DNA of 33,484 nucleotides from Calothrix sp. CSU_2_0 (GTDB lineage: Bacteria; Cyanobacteriota; Cyanobacteriia; Cyanobacteriales; Nostocaceae). The translations under genes and the position numbers were made by a program. Each line of letters begins with the position of its first letter. Position 1 is the stretch's first letter. The notes beneath the pieces are model-generated. The model was not told where the DNA came from and did no database searches. It was given only the letters and a program-made list of their open reading frames with translations. This document shows, piece by piece, positions 26,488 through 33,484 of the stretch. The stretch is taken from assembly GCA_012034595.1 (NCBI GenBank), contig JAAUPE010000078.1:1-33484 (forward strand), in the 5' to 3' direction.

Positions 26488-29400
26488 TTAAACCCCAACA
26501 AAGGTTTCATCATCTGCATCATCTTCATACAAATCTTCAGGTAACATCTCACCTTCGATACTTTCAATCAATCCCATTTCTGGCATATTACTAAACCAGA
26601 TATCAGTATTTGCGGTGGGGTTGCGAGCATTGGCTAGTTCGAGTCGGGATTGTTGGGATAATAACTGTTTGAGAGCTTGGTATTCTTCTAATGCAAACAT
26701 TCCCCCATTGAGACGAACTGTTTCTTTATCATCTGGAAGAAGTATGGCATTGTGCAAGCAAGCATTAGTCAAAATCGCTGACTGAAGCTTGGCATTTGTA
26801 AGGTTAGCATTCGCGAGATTTGCACCAGAAAAGTTTGTTTCCGAAAGATTGGTATTTGCCAGATTTGCTCCTGCGAGATTGGCATTTGCCAGGTTTGCTC
26901 CAGCGAGGTTAGTATTTGTGAGATTTGCTCCAGCGAGGTTCGCACTTCCCAAATTGATTGTTTCTAGGTTTACTCCAGCTAGAGTAACTTGTGCGAGATT
27001 TGCCCCTGACAAGTTAACGTGATTCAACGACTTGGAGCGCAGACGCTTTTGAAAAGCTTGTGGTGCTAAGATACTGGTGCGATTAATCAGTTGGGTTAGT
27101 GTTTCTGGATGAAATTCTTCCCAGTTTGATGGATTGCGACAGGGGAAAAAAGAACGCTTTGCTTCACGATGACAAGCAGAAAGCAAGAAAAAAACGTTTA
27201 GAGAAACTGCGCTGTTGATTTGTTCGACATTAAGAGGATTTTGCAAAGTCTGAAAATAGTTCCAAGCTTTGTGTGCTGTGCCACGATCGAGCCAGCATCC
27301 TTGACAATGAGAGTACCAGAAAACCGACAAGCGATCGCACATTGTGGCAAAGGAAAATTCTTTCGCTGGTAAGCATCGCAATCCTTCGATAACTAGTTCT
27401 TCTATTTCTGGTGTTAAAATTCCATAACCAAATAAATTATAGATATGTTCGGCAACGCTATTTTTGGAATCGAGTACAAACTCCGAATCTCCATAAGTAT
27501 TTTGTTGACGTTCAATTAGTCGTTTGAGTTGATTAATAATTGCTTTAGCACAGAGAAAATTCCCAATTTGAGCATGGGAAAATTCGATTTTGGTTAATTG
27601 GGAATGGGGAAAAATTTTGAAATAGAAGGTTGGTAAGTCTTTGTATTCACTTTCAAGATGTTTCGATTCAATATTTATATAGTGACGTTGGGAATGTAAG
27701 ATTTGTAAGGCTATTTCTTCGATTTTTGACAGTAAAGTTTCGGGGTAACGAGTTCGCAGTAAATTTGCTACTGCGTCTTGAGTACGATGAATATGTGCCA
27801 AACCTTCACGAATCAGCGTTGGTTTAATACCATCAATTCCGGGATACCCTAATAACCATCGATTGAGACGCTGATAAATTTCCCACAACAATACACCATT
27901 TCTGATTTGTTGTGTTTCTGTCACTAATTCGATTAATTCATCATCAAATAAGCCATCACGATAAAGAATTCCGAATAGGTAAAGATGCAAAGGTTGACGT
28001 ATTAATAAAGAGAACTCTGGTAATTTTGATGCACTAGAAAATAAACCTGCTTGCTTTAAAAATGTAAAGAAATTCTGTGCCAATTGTACTGATTGTAGCG
28101 TTGCCCAATTTTGGAACCAGAGACGTAATTCTTCCTGTGCAAATGGTTGAATGATAATTCTTTGGAACTGGATTAAATCAAGATTAATGCCGCGATCGAT
28201 AATTTCTTGGAGATGCTCGGAACGACTTGTAATAATAATTTTATGTTGCGATTCTCCTTTGGAGGTGTTATGCGATACTCCAGAGGAGTCGCTACGCGAT
28301 CGCGATTGAAAATTAAGTAACTGCTGGATGAATTTTGTTGTTGACATTCTACCATTCACAAACGGTAATTCATCTAAACCATCCAGAATCAACACACATT
28401 TTGAATACTTGAGCTTTAACCACTCTCCCAATTGAGTAGATACATTCTCAGGAAGCCCCGAAGCAAGAGTATCGACTAAATTTTCACTATAATTAATATC
28501 GCGTAACCGAATATATATAGGCATCCAGTCAGGATAAAATTCTTGGGCGATTTTAGCTGCTAGTACTTGACAGAAACTTGTTTTCCCATAACCAGCTTCC
28601 GACTCAATCACCAGGATACTTTCCAAATCGTCGAGATGATGCTCAACCCATGCAATTAAGTCAACAGCATGGGAATTCTTTGTCCCTGCATGGGAGCTAC
28701 TACGAAGATTATAATTAAAACTACTATCTAAACCATTATGAAAATTAACTACTTCAATTGGTAATCCTTTCGGTAAAATATAAATATCTTTCAGCGAAAA
28801 GTATTCCAAAAATAATGGTTCCGCCAGACTTTTAATTAAACTAGCACGATACTGTTCGCGGGCTAAGTCAATTTTATCCGATGCATAAAAAGATAGGGAT
28901 TTATCTCCAGATACATTAGTACCTGCAAAAAAAGAATTCCCCAACCGCACAAATTTTTGCAATTGTGCCAAAGCGGCTGCATTTTCGGCGATAACTGTAA
29001 GTAAATGCCCAGGTAGTGAATTAGCCAACCTTTGCACCATTAACTTCGATTCGGTTTCCTCAGCACCATTTGCCATAAACCAAGCCACAGTGGCATGATT
29101 CATCTGTTGAACCAACAAAGATTCTGCCATCAATGTCAGTGCTTGTTCTGCTTGAGTATCGCTTAACTTGCCAGGGTTGAGGGTTTTCAGCAACCCCTGT
29201 AATTGCGAATCTTGGGAAATAAAAGCTGTATCATCAATTTCCCCGTGCCAAAAAAATGCTCGATTTAGCCAAGGCTTTTTTAAATTAACTTCCTGTTCTA
29301 AAATTTGTTGTAAAGCATTGAGATAAGCAATCTGAAATCCCAACCAAACTCCCTCATTGCGTTTTAGCGGCTTTTTTTGGCTGAGACTAGAAAGCAAGCT

Positions 29401-29622
29401 TTGAGTTAATTGGGCTATTCCAGCTATTTCTTGCCAAGCTGCACTTAAAGGTAATTCTAGGATTTCTCCAAAAGTACAGATATCGAAAATGTTTAAACTT
29501 TTAATGTTTATTTCGTTAATAATACGTAAGGAGATAGCACCGATAGTATCTGGTCTAAGTGCTTCCCTGTAATGACTCTTAGTGAATTTAGTTGCCAACC
29601 AATGGCGAATACTTAAGTGCAT
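26488..29622 (-). CDS. NACHT NTPase with C-terminal pentapeptide repeats
   Basis: This 1044-residue cytoplasmic protein has three parts. Residues 1-310 form a mostly helical, unrecognised N-terminal region (W-rich at 118-125). A NACHT-type STAND NTPase follows (about 320-560), with Walker A AGYGKTS at 343-349, Walker B LILDGLDELP at 411-420 and ITSR at 464-467. Helical segments run to about 865. A pentapeptide-repeat block (about 868-955, repeated GANLA/NTNLA) forms a likely quadrilateral beta helix, followed by an acidic tail. NACHT proteins are switch-like sensors; bacterial ones include antiphage proteins. No protease, nuclease or other effector domain is recognisable here. AGGAGG lies 20 nt before the ATG, unusually far. 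A translated palindromic repeat sits at residues 440-458, between Walker B and ITSR. Confidence 0.9.
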   Translation of the reverse strand: MHLSIRHWLATKFTKSHYREALRPDTIGAISLRIINEINIKSLNIFDICTFGEILELPLSAAWQEIAGIAQLTQSLLSSLSQKKPLKRNEGVWLGFQIAYLNALQQILEQEVNLKKPWLNRAFFWHGEIDDTAFISQDSQLQGLLKTLNPGKLSDTQAEQALTLMAESLLVQQMNHATVAWFMANGAEETESKLMVQRLANSLPGHLLTVIAENAAALAQLQKFVRLGNSFFAGTNVSGDKSLSFYASDKIDLAREQYRASLIKSLAEPLFLEYFSLKDIYILPKGLPIEVVNFHNGLDSSFNYNLRSSSHAGTKNSHAVDLIAWVEHHLDDLESILVIESEAGYGKTSFCQVLAAKIAQEFYPDWMPIYIRLRDINYSENLVDTLASGLPENVSTQLGEWLKLKYSKCVLILDGLDELPFVNGRMSTTKFIQQLLNFQSRSRSDSSGVSHNTSKGESQHKIIITSRSEHLQEIIDRGINLDLIQFQRIIIQPFAQEELRLWFQNWATLQSVQLAQNFFTFLKQAGLFSSASKLPEFSLLIRQPLHLYLFGILYRDGLFDDELIELVTETQQIRNGVLLWEIYQRLNRWLLGYPGIDGIKPTLIREGLAHIHRTQDAVANLLRTRYPETLLSKIEEIALQILHSQRHYINIESKHLESEYKDLPTFYFKIFPHSQLTKIEFSHAQIGNFLCAKAIINQLKRLIERQQNTYGDSEFVLDSKNSVAEHIYNLFGYGILTPEIEELVIEGLRCLPAKEFSFATMCDRLSVFWYSHCQGCWLDRGTAHKAWNYFQTLQNPLNVEQINSAVSLNVFFLLSACHREAKRSFFPCRNPSNWEEFHPETLTQLINRTSILAPQAFQKRLRSKSLNHVNLSGANLAQVTLAGVNLETINLGSANLAGANLTNTNLAGANLANANLAGANLANTNLSETNFSGANLANANLTNAKLQSAILTNACLHNAILLPDDKETVRLNGGMFALEEYQALKQLLSQQSRLELANARNPTANTDIWFSNMPEMGLIESIEGEMLPEDLYEDDADDETFVGV
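28248..28304. repeat. Palindromic repeat inserted in the NACHT gene
   Basis: The stretch holds nested palindromes (CTCC-TTT-GGAG, ACTCC-AGA-GGAGT) and ends in GCTACGCGATCGC with a HIP1 core. It resembles intergenic repeats of Nostoc-type genomes but is in frame. It encodes the Ser/Arg-rich run RSRSDSSGVSHNTSKGES inside the NTPase domain. Confidence 0.65.
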
Positions 29623-29719
29623 TTTTTTTACTCAGTAATTAGCCTCCTAATGTCATTATGGACTATTTCACCCCGAACCGGGAACTGGTAAAAATGGGGA
29701 ATTATGGAAATTGGTTATC

Positions 29720-29771
29720 AAGACAACCCATCGGGTAATTTGTAAAAGACGACCCATCGGGTCGTCTCTAC
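29720..29771. repeat. AGACG/CGTCT hairpins, copy 8 plus a decayed copy
   Basis: AGACAACCC-ATC-GGGT (29720-29736) is a worn copy. AGACGACCC-ATC-GGGTCGTCT (29747-29767) is intact. Both lie between the divergent NACHT and receiver-DUF3685 genes, just upstream of the latter's ATG. Confidence 0.75.
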
Positions 29772-29791
29772 TACCTTACGTGAATTACAAT

Positions 29792-31612
29792 ATGAGCGAT
29801 CGCACAATTGGAATATTATTAATCGACCAAGACTCGATTTTCAGGTTGGGTTTGCGGGTAGTATTAGAGGCTGAAGCGAATTTAAAAGTAGTGGGGGAAG
29901 CTGAAAATGATGTCGAAGCGTTGGAAATGGTTGCGAGACTGACGCAAGAAAATCAAAACCAACTCGATTTAGTCATCTTGGATATTGATCGCGGCTATTC
30001 AACAGCTAGCCAGTCATTTGCTGTGCCGGATATTTTCCAAACTAATACACAAGCTAGTTTACAACTTTGCCAGCAATTAAAAGCCCAATATCCCCAATTA
30101 CCAATATTAATTTTTAGCGCTACGCAAAACCAACAATTAATCACAACAGCACAAACACTAGGGGTTAATGGTTATTTTCCCAAGGGAATTGCCATTAGGG
30201 AATTAATCTCGGCTATCAATACAGTCATATCAGGGAATTCGCTATTTTTGGCTCCAATGTCTGTGCGATATGCCTCCGGCATTAAGCTCCGCTTATCGCA
30301 AACTACATCACCTTATTCCCCTTCTCCTATCTCTCGCTACATCAACAACCTAAAATCATCAGGAAACCGTTACATCCAAGCGAATTTAGTCCAAGTCAGA
30401 GGGAAATTACAAATTCCGGGAATACCAGTGTTAGAAAAAGCAGTTTTAGCTGGTAAACAACGTGAATTAATTGCAGCACGTTGGCTTTTAAATAATATCT
30501 TGGCAGTAAATCAGCAAACTCCACAAATTGACCCAACACCGAATATTCTTAATTCTATTAATTCTCCACAGCAGGAGAGTATATTTAATCCTATTAATTC
30601 TAATAATCAATTGGATTCATTCTCAACTTCAAGTTTACCATCTCAATTTAGTCCCAGAGGATTGCAAGCAGATTTGTTTTCAGCTTGCGTATCTCAACTC
30701 CAGTTATCATTGCAAAATGTCACGGATACTTATTTAGAAATAGATATTTTGCGGATTGAGAAAAAACGGGAACTTTTATATTTAATCTTGCAAAAATTAG
30801 GTAAATCCTTGGATGATTTACGTAATTCTCAAATTGAAGTTAATCAATTGTATGAGTTAAACAATCAAATTTTACGTGATTTATGGCAAACATCAACAAT
30901 TGAATTTTTTGGTAAATTTGCGCGTATTCAAATTGGTAATAAAGACTTAGAAATAGTTAGCTTACTACAGCAAGATGTGGAAGTAATTCAACGCGATATT
31001 TTAGACTACATTCCCTTATTTCCTGAATTATTATCATATCTAATTTTTAACACAGAATTATATATTGATAATGCGGTATATCTAGCTGGTAGTGCGGAAG
31101 CTAAATCCCAGGCTTTACTAATTTTAGAAAACCTGTTAATTCAAGTTGCGAATAGCGTCATTCAACCGCTACTAAATAAATTAGCTGACATAGAAAAAAT
31201 TAAACAAAATTTTTACGATCGCGAGTATATTTCAACTAGAGATATTGAGAGGTTTAGAAATAATTTATCGTGGAAATATCGTTTACGAAATGTTGTGAAA
31301 GAACCGCAAGCAATTTTTGAAAGTCGTTATGAATTGTTTGTATTTGCTCCAAGGGGAATCGCTAAAATGTCAATTTATGCACCTCGACGTGCCGAATTAT
31401 CCCAACTCAAAGGTATTCCTTTAGTCGTGACGTTAATACTCGAATTTCGAGACGCAGTAGCACCACGTTTACAATCAGTCTTATCGTTATTGGGTAGTGG
31501 GGTAGTTTTTGTTTTAACGAAAGTAATTGGTCGCGGTTTAGGTTTAATTGGTCGTGGTATCCTTCAAGGTATTGGTAGTGTATCATTTCTCGAAGGGAAA
31601 AATAGAAAATAA
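29792..31612 (+). CDS. Response regulator receiver with DUF3685 output
   Basis: From ATG 29792 the protein has 606 residues. The receiver domain (about 5-150) has D12/D14, phospho-acceptor D64 (LVILDIDRG), FSATQNQ and Lys in GYFPKG, as in NarL-type receivers. There is no DNA-binding helix-turn-helix. Instead, after a variable Ser/Asn/Gln-rich linker (about 165-280), a long helical DUF3685 region runs to the end. It includes YDREYISTRDIERFRNNL, FESRYELFVFAPRGIAKMSI and a hydrophobic end GSGVVFVLTKVIGRGLGLIG. DUF3685 is widespread in cyanobacteria, with no firm function known to me. A TTG at 29711 would extend it by 27 codons, but those codons are the hairpin repeat DNA, so I reject that start. 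A translated palindrome lies just after the receiver. Confidence 0.87.
   Translation: MSDRTIGILLIDQDSIFRLGLRVVLEAEANLKVVGEAENDVEALEMVARLTQENQNQLDLVILDIDRGYSTASQSFAVPDIFQTNTQASLQLCQQLKAQYPQLPILIFSATQNQQLITTAQTLGVNGYFPKGIAIRELISAINTVISGNSLFLAPMSVRYASGIKLRLSQTTSPYSPSPISRYINNLKSSGNRYIQANLVQVRGKLQIPGIPVLEKAVLAGKQRELIAARWLLNNILAVNQQTPQIDPTPNILNSINSPQQESIFNPINSNNQLDSFSTSSLPSQFSPRGLQADLFSACVSQLQLSLQNVTDTYLEIDILRIEKKRELLYLILQKLGKSLDDLRNSQIEVNQLYELNNQILRDLWQTSTIEFFGKFARIQIGNKDLEIVSLLQQDVEVIQRDILDYIPLFPELLSYLIFNTELYIDNAVYLAGSAEAKSQALLILENLLIQVANSVIQPLLNKLADIEKIKQNFYDREYISTRDIERFRNNLSWKYRLRNVVKEPQAIFESRYELFVFAPRGIAKMSIYAPRRAELSQLKGIPLVVTLILEFRDAVAPRLQSVLSLLGSGVVFVLTKVIGRGLGLIGRGILQGIGSVSFLEGKNRK
30265..30299. 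repeat. Palindromic repeat inserted in the DUF3685 gene
   Basis: GCGATA...TATCGC arms enclose TGCC-TCC-GGCA and AAGCTCCGC. The element is translated as VRYASGIKLRLS at the end of the receiver domain. A related copy is intergenic at 3490-3515. Confidence 0.6.
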
Positions 31613-31620
31613 TATTAAGA

Positions 31621-31855
31621 TAAGGAGTCAGAATTCAGAATATAAAGGAGTCAGAATTCAGAATATAGAAGTCAAAATAGAAAATTAAAAATGTTGGTTT
31701 AATAAAAAAAATATGCTTTTATTTATTCTCATACTCTGCATAAAAAGTTATTGATTTGAGAGTTGCTAATTCCTAATTTTTAAAAACTGATTACTGATTC
31801 TTGATTCCTAATTTCTAATTCCTGATTACCTATTCCTAACTTCTGACTCCTACCC
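31621..31855. repeat. Direct and inverted short repeats between convergent genes
   Basis: AGGAGTCAGAATTCAGAATA occurs twice in tandem (about 31623-31667). ATTCCTA/GATTCCT-type heptamers fill 31765-31845 and end in TTCTGACTCCT, the inverse of AGGAGTCAGAA, so the two blocks could pair as long arms. No gene is present. Confidence 0.7.
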
Positions 31856-31858
31856 AAC

Positions 31859-33394
31859 TCAGATATTCCAGTTGCGACGAATTTGGAAAAAATCATCTAA
31901 AAATTCCTGACAAGTGAAATTGTGATTGATTCTTTGTAACTGCCAATCACGTGCGATCGCATCTAAAATATTAGCGAAACTTGGATAACTCATACATAAA
32001 CTTGCTAGTTGCTGAATTTTGATTTTTCGATTTATTGCTAAAGCAATAATATTAATGATTTCTCTAGCTTCTGCTCCAATTATCGCCGCACCTAATATTC
32101 TGCCATTTTTTAACACAATTAACTTACATATCCCCGTATTTTCATCTCGAATCTGTGCTGCTGTGAGAGATTTAAAATATTGTCGTAATACTAAAACTTC
32201 ACTTGGATGATATAAACTTTGCACTTGAGCTTGAGTTAAACCTACCTGAGCAAACATTGGTTGAGTTGATATACCCCAAACAACATTTTGATAATCAACT
32301 TTATTAGTAGAGAAAAACAAAGCATTATTTACAGCAATATCAGCTTCATAATTTGCGACATTAGCAAGTGGATATCCACCAATAACATCACCACAAGCAT
32401 AAATACGAGAATTAGTAGTTTGCAACCTTTGATTCACATACAAACGGCTTTGATACCACTTTACTCCCACAGCAGCTAAATTGAGTGATTCAATATTTGG
32501 TACTTGCCCAGTTGCGACGACTATCTCATCAGTTTCAATCGCTTTATCCCCAGCTTGTAACCACTTTTTATCATCAATTTGTAAAACCTGTGTCACCAAA
32601 GTTTTAGTCAAAACACGTACCCCTTCAGCTTCTAATTGTGCCTGAAGTAATTGGCAAATATCTAAATCAACATGGGAGATAATTAATTCGCGATCGCAAA
32701 TCAAAGTTACATTACAACCCAGTCGCACCAAAGTTTGTGCAAGTTGAATACTTTGAGGAATCCCACCCAAAATTACCCAATTTTCAGGTAATTTATTCCC
32801 ATGCAAAGATGCACTACTCAAAACTTGCCAAATATTCGCTAAAGTTAAAAATCTAGTGTTCTGTAATCCCTCAATATTATCGATTTTTGGAAGTGAACCA
32901 GTGGCAAGTAAATATGTACGTCCTAACAATAAACGATTATTTATTGCAAACCCTAGATTTGTTTGCTTTTGAAATTGTCCAGCACCAATAACAACATCAA
33001 TACCTTGTCCAACCAAATACTCTAACGAATAATGCGATCGCACCTGCAATTCTACTCCAAATACCCGCAGCATTGCAGTTTCCCAATCCAAACTTGGTAT
33101 CGGTATTTTAGTTATAGATACTTCAGTTTTAGATATTTTATCGAATTCCTCGTTTTCTTTCTCACCATCAAACTGAGACAACAAAACACCAAAATCCGAC
33201 GCATTTTCTAACTGTAATTTCCGTTTAGCAACTTCAGATAAAGCATCAAGATAAATTAACCCCGAATTAAAATTTTGACTTAAATTATCTTCTGGTTCAA
33301 TTAATGCAACCTTTGCACGTAGCTGCGAAGCTTTCAGTGCCGCATAACGACCTGCTAAACTACCACCAATAATAACAATATCGTAGTCAATCAC
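31859..33394 (-). CDS. Cysteine-less pyridine nucleotide-disulfide oxidoreductase-like flavoprotein
   Basis: This 511-residue protein follows the dihydrolipoamide dehydrogenase / mercuric reductase plan. It has an FAD site [12 protein letters not shown] (8-19), [10 protein letters not shown], a NAD(P) domain ([17 protein letters not shown]), VVATGQVPN, the second FAD motif [16 protein letters not shown], and a C-terminal dimer domain. The redox disulfide CxxxxC that should follow FAD-binding E33 is missing; residues 36-52 (including [10 protein letters not shown]) have no Cys. The C-terminal catalytic HPT..E is replaced by SYPSFAN. It therefore cannot do normal disulfide exchange. It may be a different FAD/NAD(P)H oxidoreductase or a regulatory flavoprotein. 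The frame is intact and well conserved elsewhere, which argues against a pseudogene. Its substrate is unknown. Confidence 0.85.
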   Translation of the reverse strand: MIDYDIVIIGGSLAGRYAALKASQLRAKVALIEPEDNLSQNFNSGLIYLDALSEVAKRKLQLENASDFGVLLSQFDGEKENEEFDKISKTEVSITKIPIPSLDWETAMLRVFGVELQVRSHYSLEYLVGQGIDVVIGAGQFQKQTNLGFAINNRLLLGRTYLLATGSLPKIDNIEGLQNTRFLTLANIWQVLSSASLHGNKLPENWVILGGIPQSIQLAQTLVRLGCNVTLICDRELIISHVDLDICQLLQAQLEAEGVRVLTKTLVTQVLQIDDKKWLQAGDKAIETDEIVVATGQVPNIESLNLAAVGVKWYQSRLYVNQRLQTTNSRIYACGDVIGGYPLANVANYEADIAVNNALFFSTNKVDYQNVVWGISTQPMFAQVGLTQAQVQSLYHPSEVLVLRQYFKSLTAAQIRDENTGICKLIVLKNGRILGAAIIGAEAREIINIIALAINRKIKIQQLASLCMSYPSFANILDAIARDWQLQRINHNFTCQEFLDDFFQIRRNWNI

Positions 33395-33402
33395 AGTTTA
33401 GT

Positions 33403-33484
33403 AATTGGGGATTGGGGATTGGGCATTGGGCATTGGGAATTGGGGATTGGGAATTGGGGATTGGGAATTGGGAATTGGGGATTG
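33403..33484. repeat. GGGGATT/GGGAATT heptamer array (STRR), running off the window
   Basis: At least eleven tandem heptamers (GGGGATT, GGGCATT, GGGAATT) start just upstream of the oxidoreductase start codon and continue to the window edge. They would lie in the promoter or leader of that minus-strand gene. Confidence 0.88.

Noticed and set aside
26789-27022. Plus-strand frame with regular ARFAPARL repeats
   Set aside because: It is the antisense shadow of the pentapeptide-repeat block in the NACHT gene.
29711-29791. 27-codon N-terminal extension of the DUF3685 protein from TTG 29711
   Set aside because: The extension encodes the AGACG hairpin repeats, and the receiver domain starts right after ATG 29792.

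Overview
This window comes from a cyanobacterium, most likely a filamentous heterocyst-former (Nostocales). The evidence is: more than twenty copies of the HIP1 octamer GCGATCGC; a ferredoxin-NADP reductase carrying a phycobilisome-linker domain; phosphoribulokinase; a CAAD/CURT1 thylakoid protein; a DUF3493 (LPA1/REP27-like) protein; and heptanucleotide tandem repeats (STRR type) known from Calothrix and Nostoc relatives. No species is assigned.

Layout. 1-2.7 kb: a GIY-YIG-like protein, tRNA-Thr(CGU), the DUF3493 protein and a receiver-GGDEF diguanylate cyclase. 2.7-6.6 kb: a long gene-free stretch, a decayed exbB remnant and an intact TonB-dependent receptor. 6.7-10 kb: a stand-alone four-CBS protein, an isolated serine-recombinase 'Recombinase' domain and the CAAD protein. 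10.3-14.7 kb (all minus strand): an SLH-domain protein, homoserine dehydrogenase and petH. 15.8-18.5 kb (plus): prk and metK. 18.9-20.6 kb: a sensor histidine kinase whose 5' end has decayed. 20.7-25 kb: pgsA, a REP-associated transposase (RAYT) with an adjacent composite palindrome, aspartate ammonia-lyase and a DUF362 protein. 26-33.4 kb: a small membrane protein, a 1044-residue NACHT/pentapeptide-repeat protein divergent from a receiver-DUF3685 protein, and a pyridine-nucleotide oxidoreductase that has lost its redox-active cysteines.

Most genes are monocistronic housekeeping or photosynthesis genes: Calvin cycle, electron transfer to NADPH, threonine/methionine branch, SAM, phosphatidylglycerol and aspartate catabolism. 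They are separated by repeat-rich spacers, so co-transcription is limited.

The less ordinary content has three strands. First, two genes show partial decay: exbB, and the 5' end of the kinase. Second, small palindromes are abundant. One family shares AGACG/CGTCT arms but has a core that changes in a pairing-preserving way. A 103-bp MITE-like element carries a hairpin of that family at its centre. Other palindromes lie inside open reading frames and are translated (NACHT protein, DUF3685 protein). Third, the NACHT/pentapeptide protein is the best candidate for an undescribed signalling or defence role, but no partner gene is recognisable beside it. All calls come from reading the sequence; no database search was possible.
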